Assembly (NCBI RefSeq): GCF_020379485.1 | Contig: NC_063435.1 | Coordinates: forward strand, 2,728,001-2,792,000 | Length of the DNA: 64,000 bases | Direction of reading: 5' to 3' | Source: Brassica napus | Lineage: Eukaryota; Streptophyta; Magnoliopsida; Brassicales; Brassicaceae | Shown here: positions 12,310 through 25,429 of the stretch, piece by piece | Position numbering within the stretch: position 1 is the stretch's first letter | Layout: the number at the start of each line of letters is the position of its first letter | Notes under the pieces: model-generated | The model's database searches: none | Told to the model about the DNA's origin: nothing | The model's input: the letters and a program-made list of their open reading frames with translations, nothing else | Made by a program: the position numbers and the translations under genes

Positions 12310-12789
12310 ATGGCTTCTTCTTCTTCCTCATCGCTGTCTCGCAGTAGTTGGTTGTATCACGTCTTCCTGAGCTTCTGTGGAGAAGACGTGCGCAAAGGAT
12401 TTCTTAGTCACGTTCTGAAAGAGCTCAAAAGCAAGGGAATCATACCTTTCATTGATAACGAGATCAAGCGAGGCGAACCTGTCGGTCCCCTGCTTGTAGG
12501 AGCCATCAGGCAATCAAGGGTAGCCGTTGTCTTGCTCTCCCGTAACTACGCCTCTTCAAGCTGGTGTCTGGATGAGTTGGTGGAGATCATAAAGTGCAGG
12601 GAAGAGTATCAACAAACAGTGATGACCATTTTCTACGAAGTGGATCCATCTGATGTAAGGAAGCAGACCGGAGATTTCGGAAAGGCTTTTGATGAGACCT
12701 GTGTGGGAAAAACAGAAGAGGTGAAGCAGGTATGGATGCAAGCTTTGAAAGATGTCGCGGGTATAGCTGGTTACCACTCTAGCAACTAG
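12310..12789 (+). CDS. TIR-domain-only protein, truncated TIR-NLR resistance gene
   Basis: A single open frame of 159 residues, beginning MASSSSSS (an in-frame ATG 10 codons upstream is less likely). It is a whole plant TIR domain: [16 protein letters not shown] near the N-terminus, the alpha-A SH interface (FLSHVL, residues 31-36), [14 protein letters not shown] with the putative NADase catalytic Glu at about 89, then [11 protein letters not shown] and IAGYHSSN at the end. In TIR-NB-LRR genes this motif continues into more of exon 1 and then NB-ARC. Here an in-frame TAG follows at once, and the next sequence is Copia retrotransposon on the opposite strand, so the stop lies at or beside the junction. 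Oddities are FCGED instead of the usual FRGED and H in place of D before VFLSF. It may be a functional TIR-only protein or a dead fragment. Confidence 0.8.
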   Translation: MASSSSSSLSRSSWLYHVFLSFCGEDVRKGFLSHVLKELKSKGIIPFIDNEIKRGEPVGPLLVGAIRQSRVAVVLLSRNYASSSWCLDELVEIIKCREEYQQTVMTIFYEVDPSDVRKQTGDFGKAFDETCVGKTEEVKQVWMQALKDVAGIAGYHSSN

Positions 12790-13440
12790 TTCGTTCACTT
12801 TTACTTCCACTTGTGTAGCTACTTTTCTTGATGGATGTTTTAATGAATAGCTGGAGCTGGTCCTGGCGCCTCCAAGGAGCAAAGGCCGGATTTGGTTGAG
12901 ATTCACCATTTGCTATAATAGTCTGATCTGGTGCAATGTTGTTATCTTCGATGAAGTGATGAAGGCACGAATCTGACGACTCCACATCAGGTAGTTCGTC
13001 GTCGTGAGTTTCGTTGCGCTCGATATATTGACAACCGTACGCTCAGCTGTGTTATCAGCCATTGATGCGTGAAGAACAAGTTACAAATAAGGAGTAGAAG
13101 AAATTGAGAGAAGAGAGAGGCGGAAAGAAATAGGGTTTTCACCTATAGAGCTCTGATACCATATTGAATATTGGAATCGAATGAGTATATTGCATTGAGG
13201 TGCTCTGTTCTTATATGTACAGAGATGATTACAAGAAAGGTAAGACAATATTCTAGGAGATACAATAGACTAATTACAGGATATGTAGCCTTTAATAGAC
13301 GATTGTGATTATGTACTTTCCATATGCTTAAAACTTGTCTGCGTTTAGAAATGGAAAGGCTTTCTTGGTATATCAGCTATGTTCTCAAGAGACTGTAATC
13401 TTTGTTTCCGATGAAACACTTGAACCTGCATTCACCTAAC
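12790..13440 (-). mobile_element. Ty1/Copia LTR retrotransposon fragment (LTR plus 5' gag)
   Basis: On the minus strand a gag-like frame starts at 13062 (MADNTAERTVVNISSATKL, then TNYLMWSRQ) and further on shows NPAFAPWRRQDQL in a shifted frame, as in Copia gag. Upstream, at 13150-13161, lies the complement of TGGTATCAGAGC, the initiator-tRNA-Met primer binding site. Next to it an LTR edge begins (TGAATATTGG at 13165 on the plus strand). The LTR continues to somewhere near 13380-13440; its outer end was not found. The rest of the element (pol, second LTR) is missing and gag is broken before the TIR junction, so it is an old deleted copy. Confidence 0.75.
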
Positions 13441-13504
13441 GTTTGATCTTAAATACGGGTACTGAAGTTATTATTGTGGTGTGTTGGTTAAAGATTCTTT
13501 GTAA

Positions 13505-13670
13505 CCACGCGTCTGTAGTCGGATGGTCAAAGCATGGATCCTTAAAGGAACCCGAGTTTGAATCTGTACCACACCAGATTTTCACGCGCGTGGCCACTGG
13601 AAGCTTTCACATTCTTTTTCTGGAGAATGGTTTAGCATTTTTTTTTACAATGCGGGTACTGATACCGCGA
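13505..13670 (+). mobile_element. Possible tRNA-derived SINE
   Basis: A polymerase III A-box-like motif (TAGTCGGATGG at about 13516-13527) is followed about 30 bases later by a B-box-like motif (GAGTTTGAATC at about 13554-13564) in the context AACCCGAGTTTGAAT. This is the layout of tRNA-related SINE heads in crucifers. No clear target duplication was identified, so the call is tentative. Confidence 0.4.
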
Positions 13671-13909
13671 TGACATGAACATAATCGATTAAATACAAAT
13701 CAGTTTGTAATTCTTTTTCTTTCTTCATTATTATTTATATTTATTTTCTTATCATGTAACATCAAAAACAGTAAAAAGATAACACCCGGATTATTGATCT
13801 GACATGGACTCGTACATATCACCATGTCAAAGACCATAGATGTGTTTAAAAACATTATTCTGCGTACTTAACTTAGTGTTAAGTAAACTAGTTAGTTAAA
13901 TATATTAAG

Positions 13910-14218
13910 TCAAACCCACAATGCACCAGCATGCTTAAGCATAGGGATCAATGAGCCGTTTAGGTGAAGACTCATGACCTCGTTGGCTCCACCAACCAAC
14001 TCTCCTCCAATAAAAATTGCTGGAACCGCCGGGCTACATCCAAGCCGCAACAACGCCTGCTCAATCTCCCTGCCTCTAGGTACCTCATCAAGCTCGTGAA
14101 CCGCTGGATTTGCACCGAAGTCGCAGAGCAAAGTCTTGACCGTGTGGGACATACAACATGAGCTTTTGCTGTAAATGACCACTGGTCTCTCCAACACCAT
14201 CTTAGTTATCATCTCCAT
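13910..14218 (-). CDS. CC-type (class III) glutaredoxin, GRXS2-like
   Basis: Intronless 102-residue protein, the usual length for plant CC-type glutaredoxins. The active site is CCMS within [17 protein letters not shown]. The GSH-binding region [19 protein letters not shown] and the C-terminal ALWV (a variant of the ALWL-type TGA-factor interaction motif) are present. The class is plant-specific and acts in the nucleus and cytosol with TGA transcription factors, in nitrate, hormone or stress responses; catalytic activity is often weak. Sequence and gene order match Arabidopsis GRXS2 (At5g18600). The start codon at 14218 opens [13 protein letters not shown]. It stands alone on the minus strand. 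A TATA-like box lies about 155 bases upstream. Confidence 0.95.
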   Translation of the reverse strand: MEMITKMVLERPVVIYSKSSCCMSHTVKTLLCDFGANPAVHELDEVPRGREIEQALLRLGCSPAVPAIFIGGELVGGANEVMSLHLNGSLIPMLKHAGALWV

Positions 14219-17200
14219 TGCTAGTTGTATTATAAGGTATCACTACTAAAATTCAGTTTCTTAATTTTTGTTTCTTATTTAACCTTTGGAATAGGTTTCT
14301 GAATCAATATGATAGTTTTAGGTTGTGAGAATGTTGTGTGGATATGAAATTATTGGTTGAAGAAGTCTTTGTTTATATAGAGGCAAAGAATACGATGATT
14401 ATTGGATTAGATCGGACAAGATGTTTGGATTTTGTTTCTAACGATATCCTGTCCGAATGCGACACATGCTCAGTTTTAATTTTGTATCACAAAATGTAAA
14501 AGATGAGAATCTAATGATTTTCAAAGGTTTTATCTCTTCTTTTTATTTTATTGTCCATTTAGGCATACATAGTGATCGTGGCTAAAAGGTAAGAATGTCC
14601 TTAGCTCGTACGATTCCATAAAAGTGAGAGTCATCCTCAATTAAATATTAAAATCACAATTCACAAATCATTGATTTATGTAGAAAGTATAGGTAATAGG
14701 TATAAATTGTTTTCGGTATATAACTCATTGTATCTCAGCAACGTAAAGAAGGTTTATTATTAAATCTCACTGATTTTGTTGCTACCATGTTATTTGTTTG
14801 TGTATGCATGCAGTGGATCATGTCATGTGGAACCCTTTCGGGAAACCTACGTACATTAAGGTACTTCGAGGTCAATGGACCATGTGGATTAATAATTACT
14901 ACTAAATATTTTATGGAATTTGATTTTATACTTTTTCGAATTAAGTTAGCGTAATTACCCCATTTATCATCATATCTTTTTCATGAATCATAATAAACAC
15001 CCAAGCTTCTTAAATATTTCCAAGGTTCACACAGTTGAGTTGTGTTTCTTACTTTCTTGCATATGTAACATTGCATTTTCTTATATATGATTTCTTCTCT
15101 CTCGAACAAGAACTGGAATATGTAAAGCTTATCAAAGAGGCATCTTATGCGTTGGAGAAATAGTTATCCAAAATAGGGTCTCTTTTTTTCTTTAGGATAC
15201 GTCCCCTTCTTCTACGTAATGATTCTATTCTCGACTCGCCACTTCCACATTTTACATACAATTATAAGAGAGAGGAAGAGAGAAAGAGAGGGATTCTATG
15301 TATGAGCTAAGCATTCTTCAGTTGCTTTCATGGTGGCAAACGAATTTTAAAGACAAAGAATCAATAATACATATGAAAGTAAAACCAAATTACTTATATG
15401 TATGTGTATATGTGATTGCTTCATACAAGGTCCATTATCTTTGATATATATGTTCTTTCTGTTTCATATTAAGTGTCACTTTATGTTTTCAATGCAAAAT
15501 TTATTATTTTCTTATTTTGGAAATATGCAAAATTAAATATTTTTTTTAATATGTATGCATAAATCTAAAACGACAACTAAAGTGAAACGGAAAGAGTATT
15601 AGTTAACTATTTAATCGGAATAACTAACTATATGTTTCATCCCTACTTGTAACTCCTGAAGTTCTTTAACCTTATTTCCATTTAAGTTAAAAAGTCTTTT
15701 GCCCTTATATATATAATTCCATCGAATCATTTGTTTGGGATGTGTTGATGGCCATAAACACGTGAAAAGAACATTTATCCAGTACATACGAACCCTCTTT
15801 TTGAAACTGCAGATGCTCTTTAAAGACTTGCTTAAATATAGATACTGATTCTGTATGTGTATATCTTCTATATATAGTACATGTCAGAATACGAAAATTC
15901 ATAGATTCGATGACAATTTTATGTACGACTCTTGGACCTCATAGTTTGGCCTCCTAGAAGGCCAATGGCCAAATTATTTGGGTTCATGCATGATGCATGC
16001 ATGGTGGAAATCCTACTATGTTTTTTCCTTATTAATTTTCAAAATATATCATACAATATATTCTCTCCGAAGTGTAACTGTAAGAACAAGTTCTTGAATT
16101 GTTTAATCGCATGAAATACTCTCGGATATCCAGATTAATTAGAATATAAAGTATTAATTAATTAATACGATTATAGTATAGATATGTGATTTACGCTCTA
16201 TTACATACTTTTGCCCTTATATATATAATTCAAATAGACAGTTCTGTTATTTAAGCATAGAGGGACCAAAATCATTGGTTGCAGAAAAATAGCCGAACTG
16301 AAGTTACGTTTGTGTATGTTTAACAAAAAGTTGAGTTGTTGTATATATTAGCATCGTGAAAAGTAGATCAGAATAAATATACATGGAATAAATCTTCGTT
16401 TTTTTTTTGGCATAAGAAAATCTTCAATTTATGATGATGTATACTAAGATATATGGATATCAATATATATATGCCTTTAATCGTGTGGTCATTATTTATT
16501 AGCAACTTACAAATATAGGAAAAAAGAATGTCAACTTTCTGTACTATATTTTACCCAAAAAAAACTTTCTATACTATATAAATTTTATATTATAAATCTG
16601 ATGTGATATGTTCTGTCATGCAACTTCAATATGTGGGCTGCTATATGTCACGTTTATGATTTTAAAATCTTCTGAATATTATTAAACATTATTTGTGAAG
16701 TGATTTGTATATGTATTATTTCCACATTCAATCTCAATAAAAAAAAACGATGTTGCTTATGAAATTATGACATAGCATCAATTTTATTGTGACGTGACAT
16801 CAATTTTATTGTGACATGTACAATTTTCTTTATAAATATTTATGTTTTTTGGTAATTATTTCTAAATATGATAATGACTATTAAGTCATATTACATTTAT
16901 ATAAATTTTCTATATAAATATTTATTTTTGGAAATTCTATTAAAATATATTAATAATAACTCATATATCACCATAAAATTGATATGTATATATACCATTA
17001 ATAAAAAATAAGCTAAATATAATGATCAATATAATTTGTTACATCAACTTGATATCATATTCTTATAAATATATAAATTTTACCAAACTAACTATAAGCG
17101 TGTATCAACAAAAACAAAACAAAAGTAACACTAATAAAAAATTATAGTTAAATTACTAAAGTTATATTAAAATTTATTGTTTCACTAGGTTAACTAACAA

Positions 17201-18951
17201 ATTGATTTTCCCAGTTTAACGTATTTTAAATAATATAGACAAAATTCTAAATTTTACTAGAAATTATATATTAAATATAGATATATTTAAAACTAGGTGG
17301 TAAGAGATATATTTAAAATAAATAATTACTAAATATATAATATAATATGATATAAATGACTTTTTATAAAATATAATTTTAACTCTATTGAAATTAAATA
17401 AAATAAAAGTGAATTAGTTAAACTAAATAAAATGTAAGAATATGAAAATACATTTATGATTTTTTTCAAATCGTTGAAGTTAAAATAAAAAAATTAATAA
17501 TGTCCAAATGTAAAATAAATGTTTCTTTTAAAATAAAAATATTATATTTAAATTTATTATGTATGCACATGGTGCAGAAAAACTCATATTTATATACATA
17601 AAACTAGTAAATTAAGATAACCAAAGTGGATTAGCAAAAGAAAATATAGATAACCAATGTTACAAGTCAACAAAAGATAACCAATGTCGACGATGATAAT
17701 AATAAATATCGCGAGGACGGATCGTGGCATCACATATGGTATCATCGTCCGTACGTTGTGTGGTTGTACGTCAATTGCATCCATACCTAATTTTTGCTTT
17801 ACTCAAGAAAATAAAATTATTTTCCTAATTTTAAGAGATAGATGCTAATAAAAAGTCATTTTTACAATAAATTAATTAATATCTATATATATTCATGTGT
17901 TTGTGCATTTATCTATCTATATTAGTACGTGGAGGAATGAGAATGATAAAATCATCATTAAAAGGAATTTCAATTTGATAACATCATATAAAAAAGATTG
18001 ATAAAAAGAGTTTGTCGTCAGCTCAAGAAAATGCTCAAATCCGTAACCGAGAAACGCGTGTTCCCACAAAGGATTCCGAATCTTATTCTTCTGAGAGGTA
18101 CTTGCCCCCCAAATTAAAATTTCAACTCTTCAAAAACATAACTTTGATTTAAATTCCTTTCTTGAATGTATAAATACATCGTTGTCAAAAAAAAAGAATG
18201 TATAAATACATTTTTTTTTACAAAATGAATTCCTGTTTTTCGTTAAACAATTCACTTTTTAAAATACAAAATTGCAGATTCGTTTGCACCTTGAAATTGG
18301 ATAAATCATATTGTTGGCTATACAGTAACTCAAAAGGGCAATATCAACATTTCTATACAGTAACCTCTCTCATTTGATCAATAAAAACATTTTGAAATAA
18401 CCCACAGTCAGTCGAATTTGTTCAGTTCTTTCAAATCGACCAAACTCATATTCAACAGTTAACACCCACCGTAAAGATATACAAAATAGCTCTAAGTATA
18501 AACACCGACAGAAACGAATCTGCACTAGCAACCGTCTTACCATCTAAAATTACAGCTTCTTACCAGTGTCCCTCCTGGGAAACTGAGAAGGGACTCGTCT
18601 GTTCAAGTTCTTAGTACAAACGAAAATTTGAATTTCCTCTATAGAATTTGGACTGCTGAGATTAGGAATGTGTTACATATATAAACAAACATACACGGAG
18701 AAAGTAGGATCAAAGAGAATAGTCAAAACAATGAGTTGTGAACACAAAATGATAGATCTGCCTTTGTTACAGCTAGACCAATTCTCTGATTTGAAATCAT
18801 ACCTAATCTACTATCTAAAAGTAAACACATTACTTAATAATGTGCATAGCCGAATGGATTCAACTAAGCTCTCCTTATTTCCTACGTTTTCCCTGCAGAT
18901 ACATAAAGTTTTTGAGTTAGTTTCTCATCTAAAGAATTGTCTGCTTTTGCA
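14219..18951. other. Long AT-rich spacer; neighbours expected from synteny are absent
   Basis: No protein gene could be supported. In Arabidopsis a receptor-like cytoplasmic kinase gene lies at this position; I see no trace of kinase motifs. Two short stretches look faintly exonic: 14814-14860, flanked by a pyrimidine-poor CAG and a GTACTT, and about 18030-18100, beginning ATGCTCAAATCCG. A small tandem repeat (CATCAATTTTATTGTGAC) lies near 16776-16817. Most of 16500-17600 is over 80 percent A+T and probably old transposon debris. Confidence 0.5.
14371..14380 (-). promoter_or_regulatory. TATA-like box of the glutaredoxin gene
   Basis: Read on the minus strand this is CTATATAAAC, a good plant TATA box, about 155 bases upstream of the glutaredoxin start codon. 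This is consistent with a 5' leader of about 120 bases. The position is inferred from motif and spacing only. Confidence 0.5.
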
Positions 18952-21623
18952 TCATTTAACAAGTAAAATAAACAAGTCTGTATTATATTTTACACGATTT
19001 TTGCTTACCGAGGTTACAAAATCATCCATTGACAGCTGCTTTCGTTTCTTCAAGAAAGTAGGGCTCTCTATTGCTTCCCTACCCAAAGCTCGCTTTGAAG
19101 GTGTTCCATTCTGAAAAGAATTTATAAAGCGGACCATCAGAAACAGTTCCATCGCGTTTCTCACCATTAACAAAACACTAAAACAATGTGTGCGAAAAGT
19201 CCTCACCGTTGCAAGCTTCTTCTCTTTACGGGCTCGCCTCTCTCTCTCATCATACTCTTGGTTCTCTTTCTCTATCAGCCGGACCAGTGTTTCGCATCTC
19301 CTGGCAAGTTCCTGAACTGAACGGGATTTTACGTACCAGTCGAAGCTGAACAATGGGGATGTCTTAAAAGCAGTCTTTAGTTCTTCCCAGTTTCCATACC
19401 CAAGCTTATGGACCATGCATACCTGTTAATCATAAGTTCCTCGGATCAATGTCTTATAGAAATGAAAGAAAACAGTAAAAGAGTAACAAAAATAGAGAAG
19501 GATAAAAAGATATCAGACCATGAAACGGTCACACTCTTCATTGTACAGCTTCCCTTTGTTCTGACCATACTGAATCTTCAGTTCCAGCCACGGGTTCGTG
19601 TAGCGATCCAGTTTCTTCCCAATAGCTTTCATGATTTCATATTTCCTAGAGATTCTCCCTTCCCCTTTCTCAATATTCTTGATGATTCTATCGTAATCTA
19701 CAAATTATAGGTCAGAGGTAACGCTTACTTAGTATAAGCTACTTGTGCGAGGCAAAATATCCAACTGTATGTTACTGTTGATACTGTAAACTTAACAATC
19801 TAAACCTACTTACCACTCAGCTCCTTGTATCGGTCTTTGAAAACTTGAGCATATCTTTCAACCTCTTCCTCTGTTTTCCCTTCCATCTCAGAGGCAATAC
19901 TCTTTATATCGTTCCGGCCATACTTCTCACATGATCTAATGAAGGTATTGAAGTCTCTTTTGCTCCATGTTGAGAAACCCTGAAAAATAATCAACTGTAT
20001 TCGTTATACAAAGCCCCATCACAAAAAAAATGACAACTCACTGTATAATGTCAAGTGGATTCACTTGCCTCTTCCAACAATTGCTCCTTTTCTTCCACTT
20101 CCTCGGCAGTTAAGGGATCTCCAACTTCTAAGAAAGTACTTAATCAGTAACAGGTTCAGTGGAGTAGTCTAAGAAAAGAGGACACGGACTTAGAAACCAA
20201 GACTGACCTTCAGGTTCATCAACTTCAACTGTGTCTTTCACCTGAGTTTTCTGATGTATTTGCTGAAAACAAAAACAAAAGAAGTTGCTATTACCCTATA
20301 ACGCCTTAAAGTAATCAGAGGCAAGTTGCATAAATGACATGATAAGTCAGATAAATTCTCAAATTAAAACCCCACCATAAGGTGTCGCACTTCCTTTTCA
20401 TACATCCCGGTCAGTCTCTCCAGGTTAAAGAACTGGAAATCATGCCTGCGGGATGGAAAATAAATAAGATACATACGATAAAAATAACATCCAAGAAAAA
20501 GGTTAAATGTCTAATCCAGGAAAAAAGTGCTTACAACTGGGGCATGCGTGATGCGTGGAATTTTAGGATCTTTAGGTTTAGCTGGAGCACCTGGTCGCAA
20601 TGTTTGCTTGAAGTATTCAGCTTCAGAGTAGCTGAAGGGTGGGTAGATAAAAGTAAATATTTGAGACTGGATGTTGTTTAGGAAGACAGAATAGATCACT
20701 TAACAAAAAGGATAGAAGTAATACTTACTTGCGCTTTCTCTCTCGCTTTGGTGGATCATTCCAATTCTCACTTACAATCTTCTTAAAATCAAACTTGTTC
20801 TCATCCTACCAGACAATAATAAAAAAAAAAGATCACGTAAGATTATTCAAAATAGCGCAGGTGCCTAAGCACAGTATGGATTGAATATTTCCTTGAGCCG
20901 TGCAATTAATCATGCAAGAGTACCTTATTATCATCGTCGAAATCATAAAGCTCAGCATCTGCAACAAACCGAAAATCAGATTATTCGGATCTCCCCATTA
21001 GTCATGCTAGAGAGTTACTATCAAAAACAAGACAACAGGCACATGAGATGCTTACTGTCATCCATTTTAAACTGTATTGCATCTTCAGTGAATTTCTTCA
21101 TCTTCGCATCAAGTTCAGCAGTTGCCTCTTCTCCTTTGGCAATGATTCTGTCAATATCCTCATCCGTAATTGTGCTATCTTTAGAACTAAACACCATTTC
21201 AGCACCATATCTAACCATTTGGAGTAACTCATCCTTATTAACAGCTGAAAAGTAAAGAAGAGAAACAAATGTATACGAGACAATACATATCTATATGAAA
21301 GAAGCCGCTGCATTTTACAATCTCAGTAGACAAACACTTACTTTTCTGTTCTGCCAATCGCCCTTGCTGAATTACCAGAGCGTCAAGTGCCAGCTTCTTG
21401 TAAGCTCTCTCAATCACCTTTGCCTCAATAGCATTCTGTAAATGACCAATACAAAATTAGTTTTAGGTAATTGGTGTTTTTCTTACTTAATTCACGTGTA
21501 GAAGATTAACCTCTGTGCAGAACCGGAATACTTGAACTTCTTTCTTTTGACCAATCCTATGTGCACGATCTTGAGCTTGCAAGTCAACTTGGGGATTCCT
21601 GCCAGAGTCCACTCAACTCATTA

Positions 21624-21899
<276 letters not shown>

Positions 21900-23661
21900 T
21901 CAATTAGTAAAATCATTAGAACATGAACAAGAAACAAGAAGAATAGCACTTAGACAAAAGGAAACAAGAAAGGAACCCTTATTTGTTTGTGTTAATCTCT
22001 ACCTGAGAAAATATCAGAACCCTTGAATCGCGTTCCTTCAACTTAGGTATCAACTTGTCTAAGAGAACCATCTTACCTAGAAACAACAATCACATCAGAT
22101 CTAACTAAGATACTTGGGCCACAGATATTTGGACGTACTAATTTGAATGTACATCTTTTTTTTGGGGTAAAAATGTTAAATTTTGAATGCAAATCTTACC
22201 TGCATTTGTTACAAGGTGGTCTCCTGTGGTATAGGGGGGACCCGGCTCTGCACCCTGGAAGAGATAAGGGTGGTTGCAGCATTTGCGCAATTGCATTGCT
22301 ATGTTCAACAGACGTTTGCGTTCTCCACCACCATTGACCACTTCAAGATCCTTCTGCAGTAACGCCTTGTAGTACTGTTTTTGCATCTGAGACATGCCAA
22401 CTTTGAGTATCGTCTCCTTTTTTGGAGGTAAGCCTTTTTCTACATCAGATTTTAACCTCCGAAGAAGAAATGGTCGAAGAACCTGGAAAGATAAGAGGTA
22501 AGTGATTAGCATCAACAAAGAGAATAAAATTCATATCCACGAATACGTACCTTATGAAGTTGTTGAACAACTTCTTGCTGGTCATTTTCACCAGAAATTT
22601 GAAACCAGTCATCAAAAGTCTCTGCTGAACTAAAAACCTCGGGGAGAAGAAAATTGAGAAGAGCCCACAGTTCATGAAGATTATTCTGTATAAAAGAAAC
22701 AAATATGAATAACGAATAAGAAGTTGAGAACAGTAAACAAACCAAGTAATAATATGAGAAGTATGAACAAAGTATATATAATCAAAACGACAATGCTCAA
22801 ACAGTTACAGTAAGATTTTTCTTTGACAGAATTGTTGTAAAATCTAAGTAATTATAGATCATGAGATTGAACAAAACCTGAAGAGGGGTTCCTGTGATAA
22901 GAAGCCGATAATTGGTGTTAAAAATTCTCATGGTTTTTGAAAGAAGGGAATTCTCATTATTGATTCGATTTGCTTCATCAATGATTATATAACGCCAGCT
23001 AAAGCGTCGCAAGGTTGTCTTCTCTTTGATAGCCATCTCAAAGCTTGTAACACAAACATCGAATTTCCCTGCAACTAGCAGTTCTTCACGAATATATCTC
23101 TGCAATATTTAACATATGTTTCAGATTCCTAGTGGGCACACACATATAAAACCATGAAAACGGCAGAGCGGTTGTGGCTTACCCTTTCCTCAGGATCACC
23201 AAGGAATTTCACAGCACGCAGGACGGGACAAAATCGGCGAATTTCATTCATCCAGTTACCAATGGTTGATTTTGGAGTAACTATCATATGAGGACCATTA
23301 ATTCCCCTGTATTCATGCAGGTAAGCCAGCAAAGAAATTGTTTGAAGTGTCTTCCCCAGACCCTAGACCATGAAATAAAAATGAAGCAAAGATTAGCATC
23401 AGAGAAAACAGAGAGCTGCAAGAAAACTTAATCTATACTTTGGTAAGCAATGGTTTACCAGAATTCCATTTATGCCATTCTCATACATAACTAATGAGCC
23501 AGTTCAAACCAGCCAATTGGTAGTCTCTCATTTCCCCCTGAATGCCTGTGATATTAGTATATAAATCAGATCTCTAGAATTCAACAGAATTAACAAAGTA
23601 TACGAGAGAAACTGTGAGGCCACAACTGAGGAAATTACGTAAAACACATATCAGAATTTAT

Positions 23662-23893
23662 ATTGGAGAGAAGATCCCACATCGGAAATATGAAAGGGAC
23701 TTGAGTAATATATAAGGGACTTGGGCCAATCCACTAATTGTCAATTGGTTTTGAGTTGGAAGCCCATGAAACTTATCATTGGAGAGAAAATCCCACATCA
23801 GAAATATGAAAGGGATTTGAGTAATATATAAAAGATTTGGGTCAATCCACTAATTGCCAATTGATTTTGAGTTGGAAGCCCAGGAAACTTATC
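23662..23893. repeat. Two tandem 116-bp copies of an LTR-like sequence
   Basis: Copies at 23662-23777 and 23778-23893 are about 90 percent alike. Each contains CCCACATC(G/A)GAAATATGA and GAGTTGGAAGCCCA, motifs common in crucifer retrotransposon LTRs and tails. They sit in the CHR17-like intron just before the Helitron. Confidence 0.7.
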
Positions 23894-24779
23894 AATTTAA
23901 CTTGCCCAATTATGCACCATCTAATAACATAAAGTAGAAGGGGATTCTCTTCTCAGCCCTCCACGTCACTAAATAGGTAAACAACAGAGTGACACGTGTC
24001 TTTCTATGGGCTAGATTTTTTGTGTTTTGTTTCATTCAAAATAAATGGGCTTCTCATGCCAAAATCCAGCCCGAAAGAGAGAAACTGATGTTTCTTCGTC
24101 AAAGACTAAAGTCGGAATATGGTTCGTCTTTTACATCGATCCCCGACGATCTACGCCAGCAATGGCGTTTGGGATGTCAAAGCGAGACGAATCGTCATGT
24201 ATAATCTCTGTGTGAATCTTTGATTTCTTCTACGTTTCTAATCCTCCAAAACGTTAGGCATTGATTCATGCCTTTAACAATCGTCTTAACTCTATCAACC
24301 CACTCTTTCCTTGATATCACATTCATGTCCCCTTTCCTTCCAGTCGGTTAATCTGGATCTATAAATAGATTAGTTTGTATCCGTAAATTTCATCATTTCA
24401 TTTCTCACAGTAATATTGAAACAAAAACCATTCACAGAGTACAATTTCGAACTTCTCTCTCCTCCTTGCTGATTGAAAAACGGCCGCTGTATCACCACCG
24501 TAGAAGTGCGTCTGCTGGATTTTTGGGAGGCCAGCAATATGAAGAGAGGCGGCTACTGCTCCTCGAGCTAGGGTAATTCCGATGAACTAAAAAAACTTAC
24601 ACATTACTATTTATTACAGGGTTTGAGCTTTACAAGTTTTGATTTGATTAATGGTTGATTTTATACGTTTTCAGTAGATGTTGATGCAAGCCACCGTAAA
24701 CGTCCACCATCTCCCATAATTTTTTTTTTTACGAATCACTACCTTATAAAACAGTTGGATAGATAATCTATGACACCGT

Positions 24780-25240
24780 CCAAGCTCAATGCTTTTGTGC
24801 TCAATTCACCACCCCAGGTTATACTACTTAACAGCTTCCTAATACTTGCCTACTACTTTTCTCTTACTAACTCCAACCTTGGTAGATTGTGGAGTTCCTA
24901 CACTGAGGACGTTCTCGAAATTGAAACCGCCAATGGCTGGTCCTATATCTCATGTTCCAACTGCTTCCGGAATTTTTAACGTGGGTTCTCATCTTCCACC
25001 CGTGCATCATGTAATGGCAAAACGCTGTTTGGGTGGTAAGGTAGTCCATCTCGAACACATTCCCATTCACTCTCTCTAAGTGGTTTAAAGGCCAACCTCA
25101 TTCCCCTAAGTCATAACAAATAGTTTCTGTGTTTTTAAACAAGGTACTGGGTTGAAACGACAGTCTTTGATGCGTCTGACTCTACTATGTTTGTGGGTTT
25201 TGATAGTGAGATGAACAAACTTGGGACCATTTGTTAATTA
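24780..25240 (+). pseudogene. RPA-like (OB-fold, replication factor A C-terminal) relic
   Basis: Pieces in different frames recall the RPA70-like proteins carried by plant Helitrons: SSYTEDVLEIETANGWSYIS followed by CSNC (a zinc-ribbon start, about 24885-24970), and further on [20 protein letters not shown] (about 25160-25225). The zinc ribbon is incomplete and the frames do not join. The likely role in an intact Helitron is single-strand DNA binding during rolling-circle transposition. A TATA-like CTATAAATAG at about 24360 could be its old promoter. Confidence 0.55.
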
Positions 25241-25429
25241 TCTTTCTCTCTTCACCTCTCTCAGTATAGCTAAAGAAAGCTCTTTTTTCATCAGACCTTA
25301 TCGCTTCTTCTTCTTCCTTGATCACAGTCTTAAAGTTTTGATTTTTTTTTTTGCTTCATTTAAACAGAGAAGGCAGTATATAGATCACCATGGAACCGGA
25401 GTCATAACCACCACGAGTTACGCCGGACC

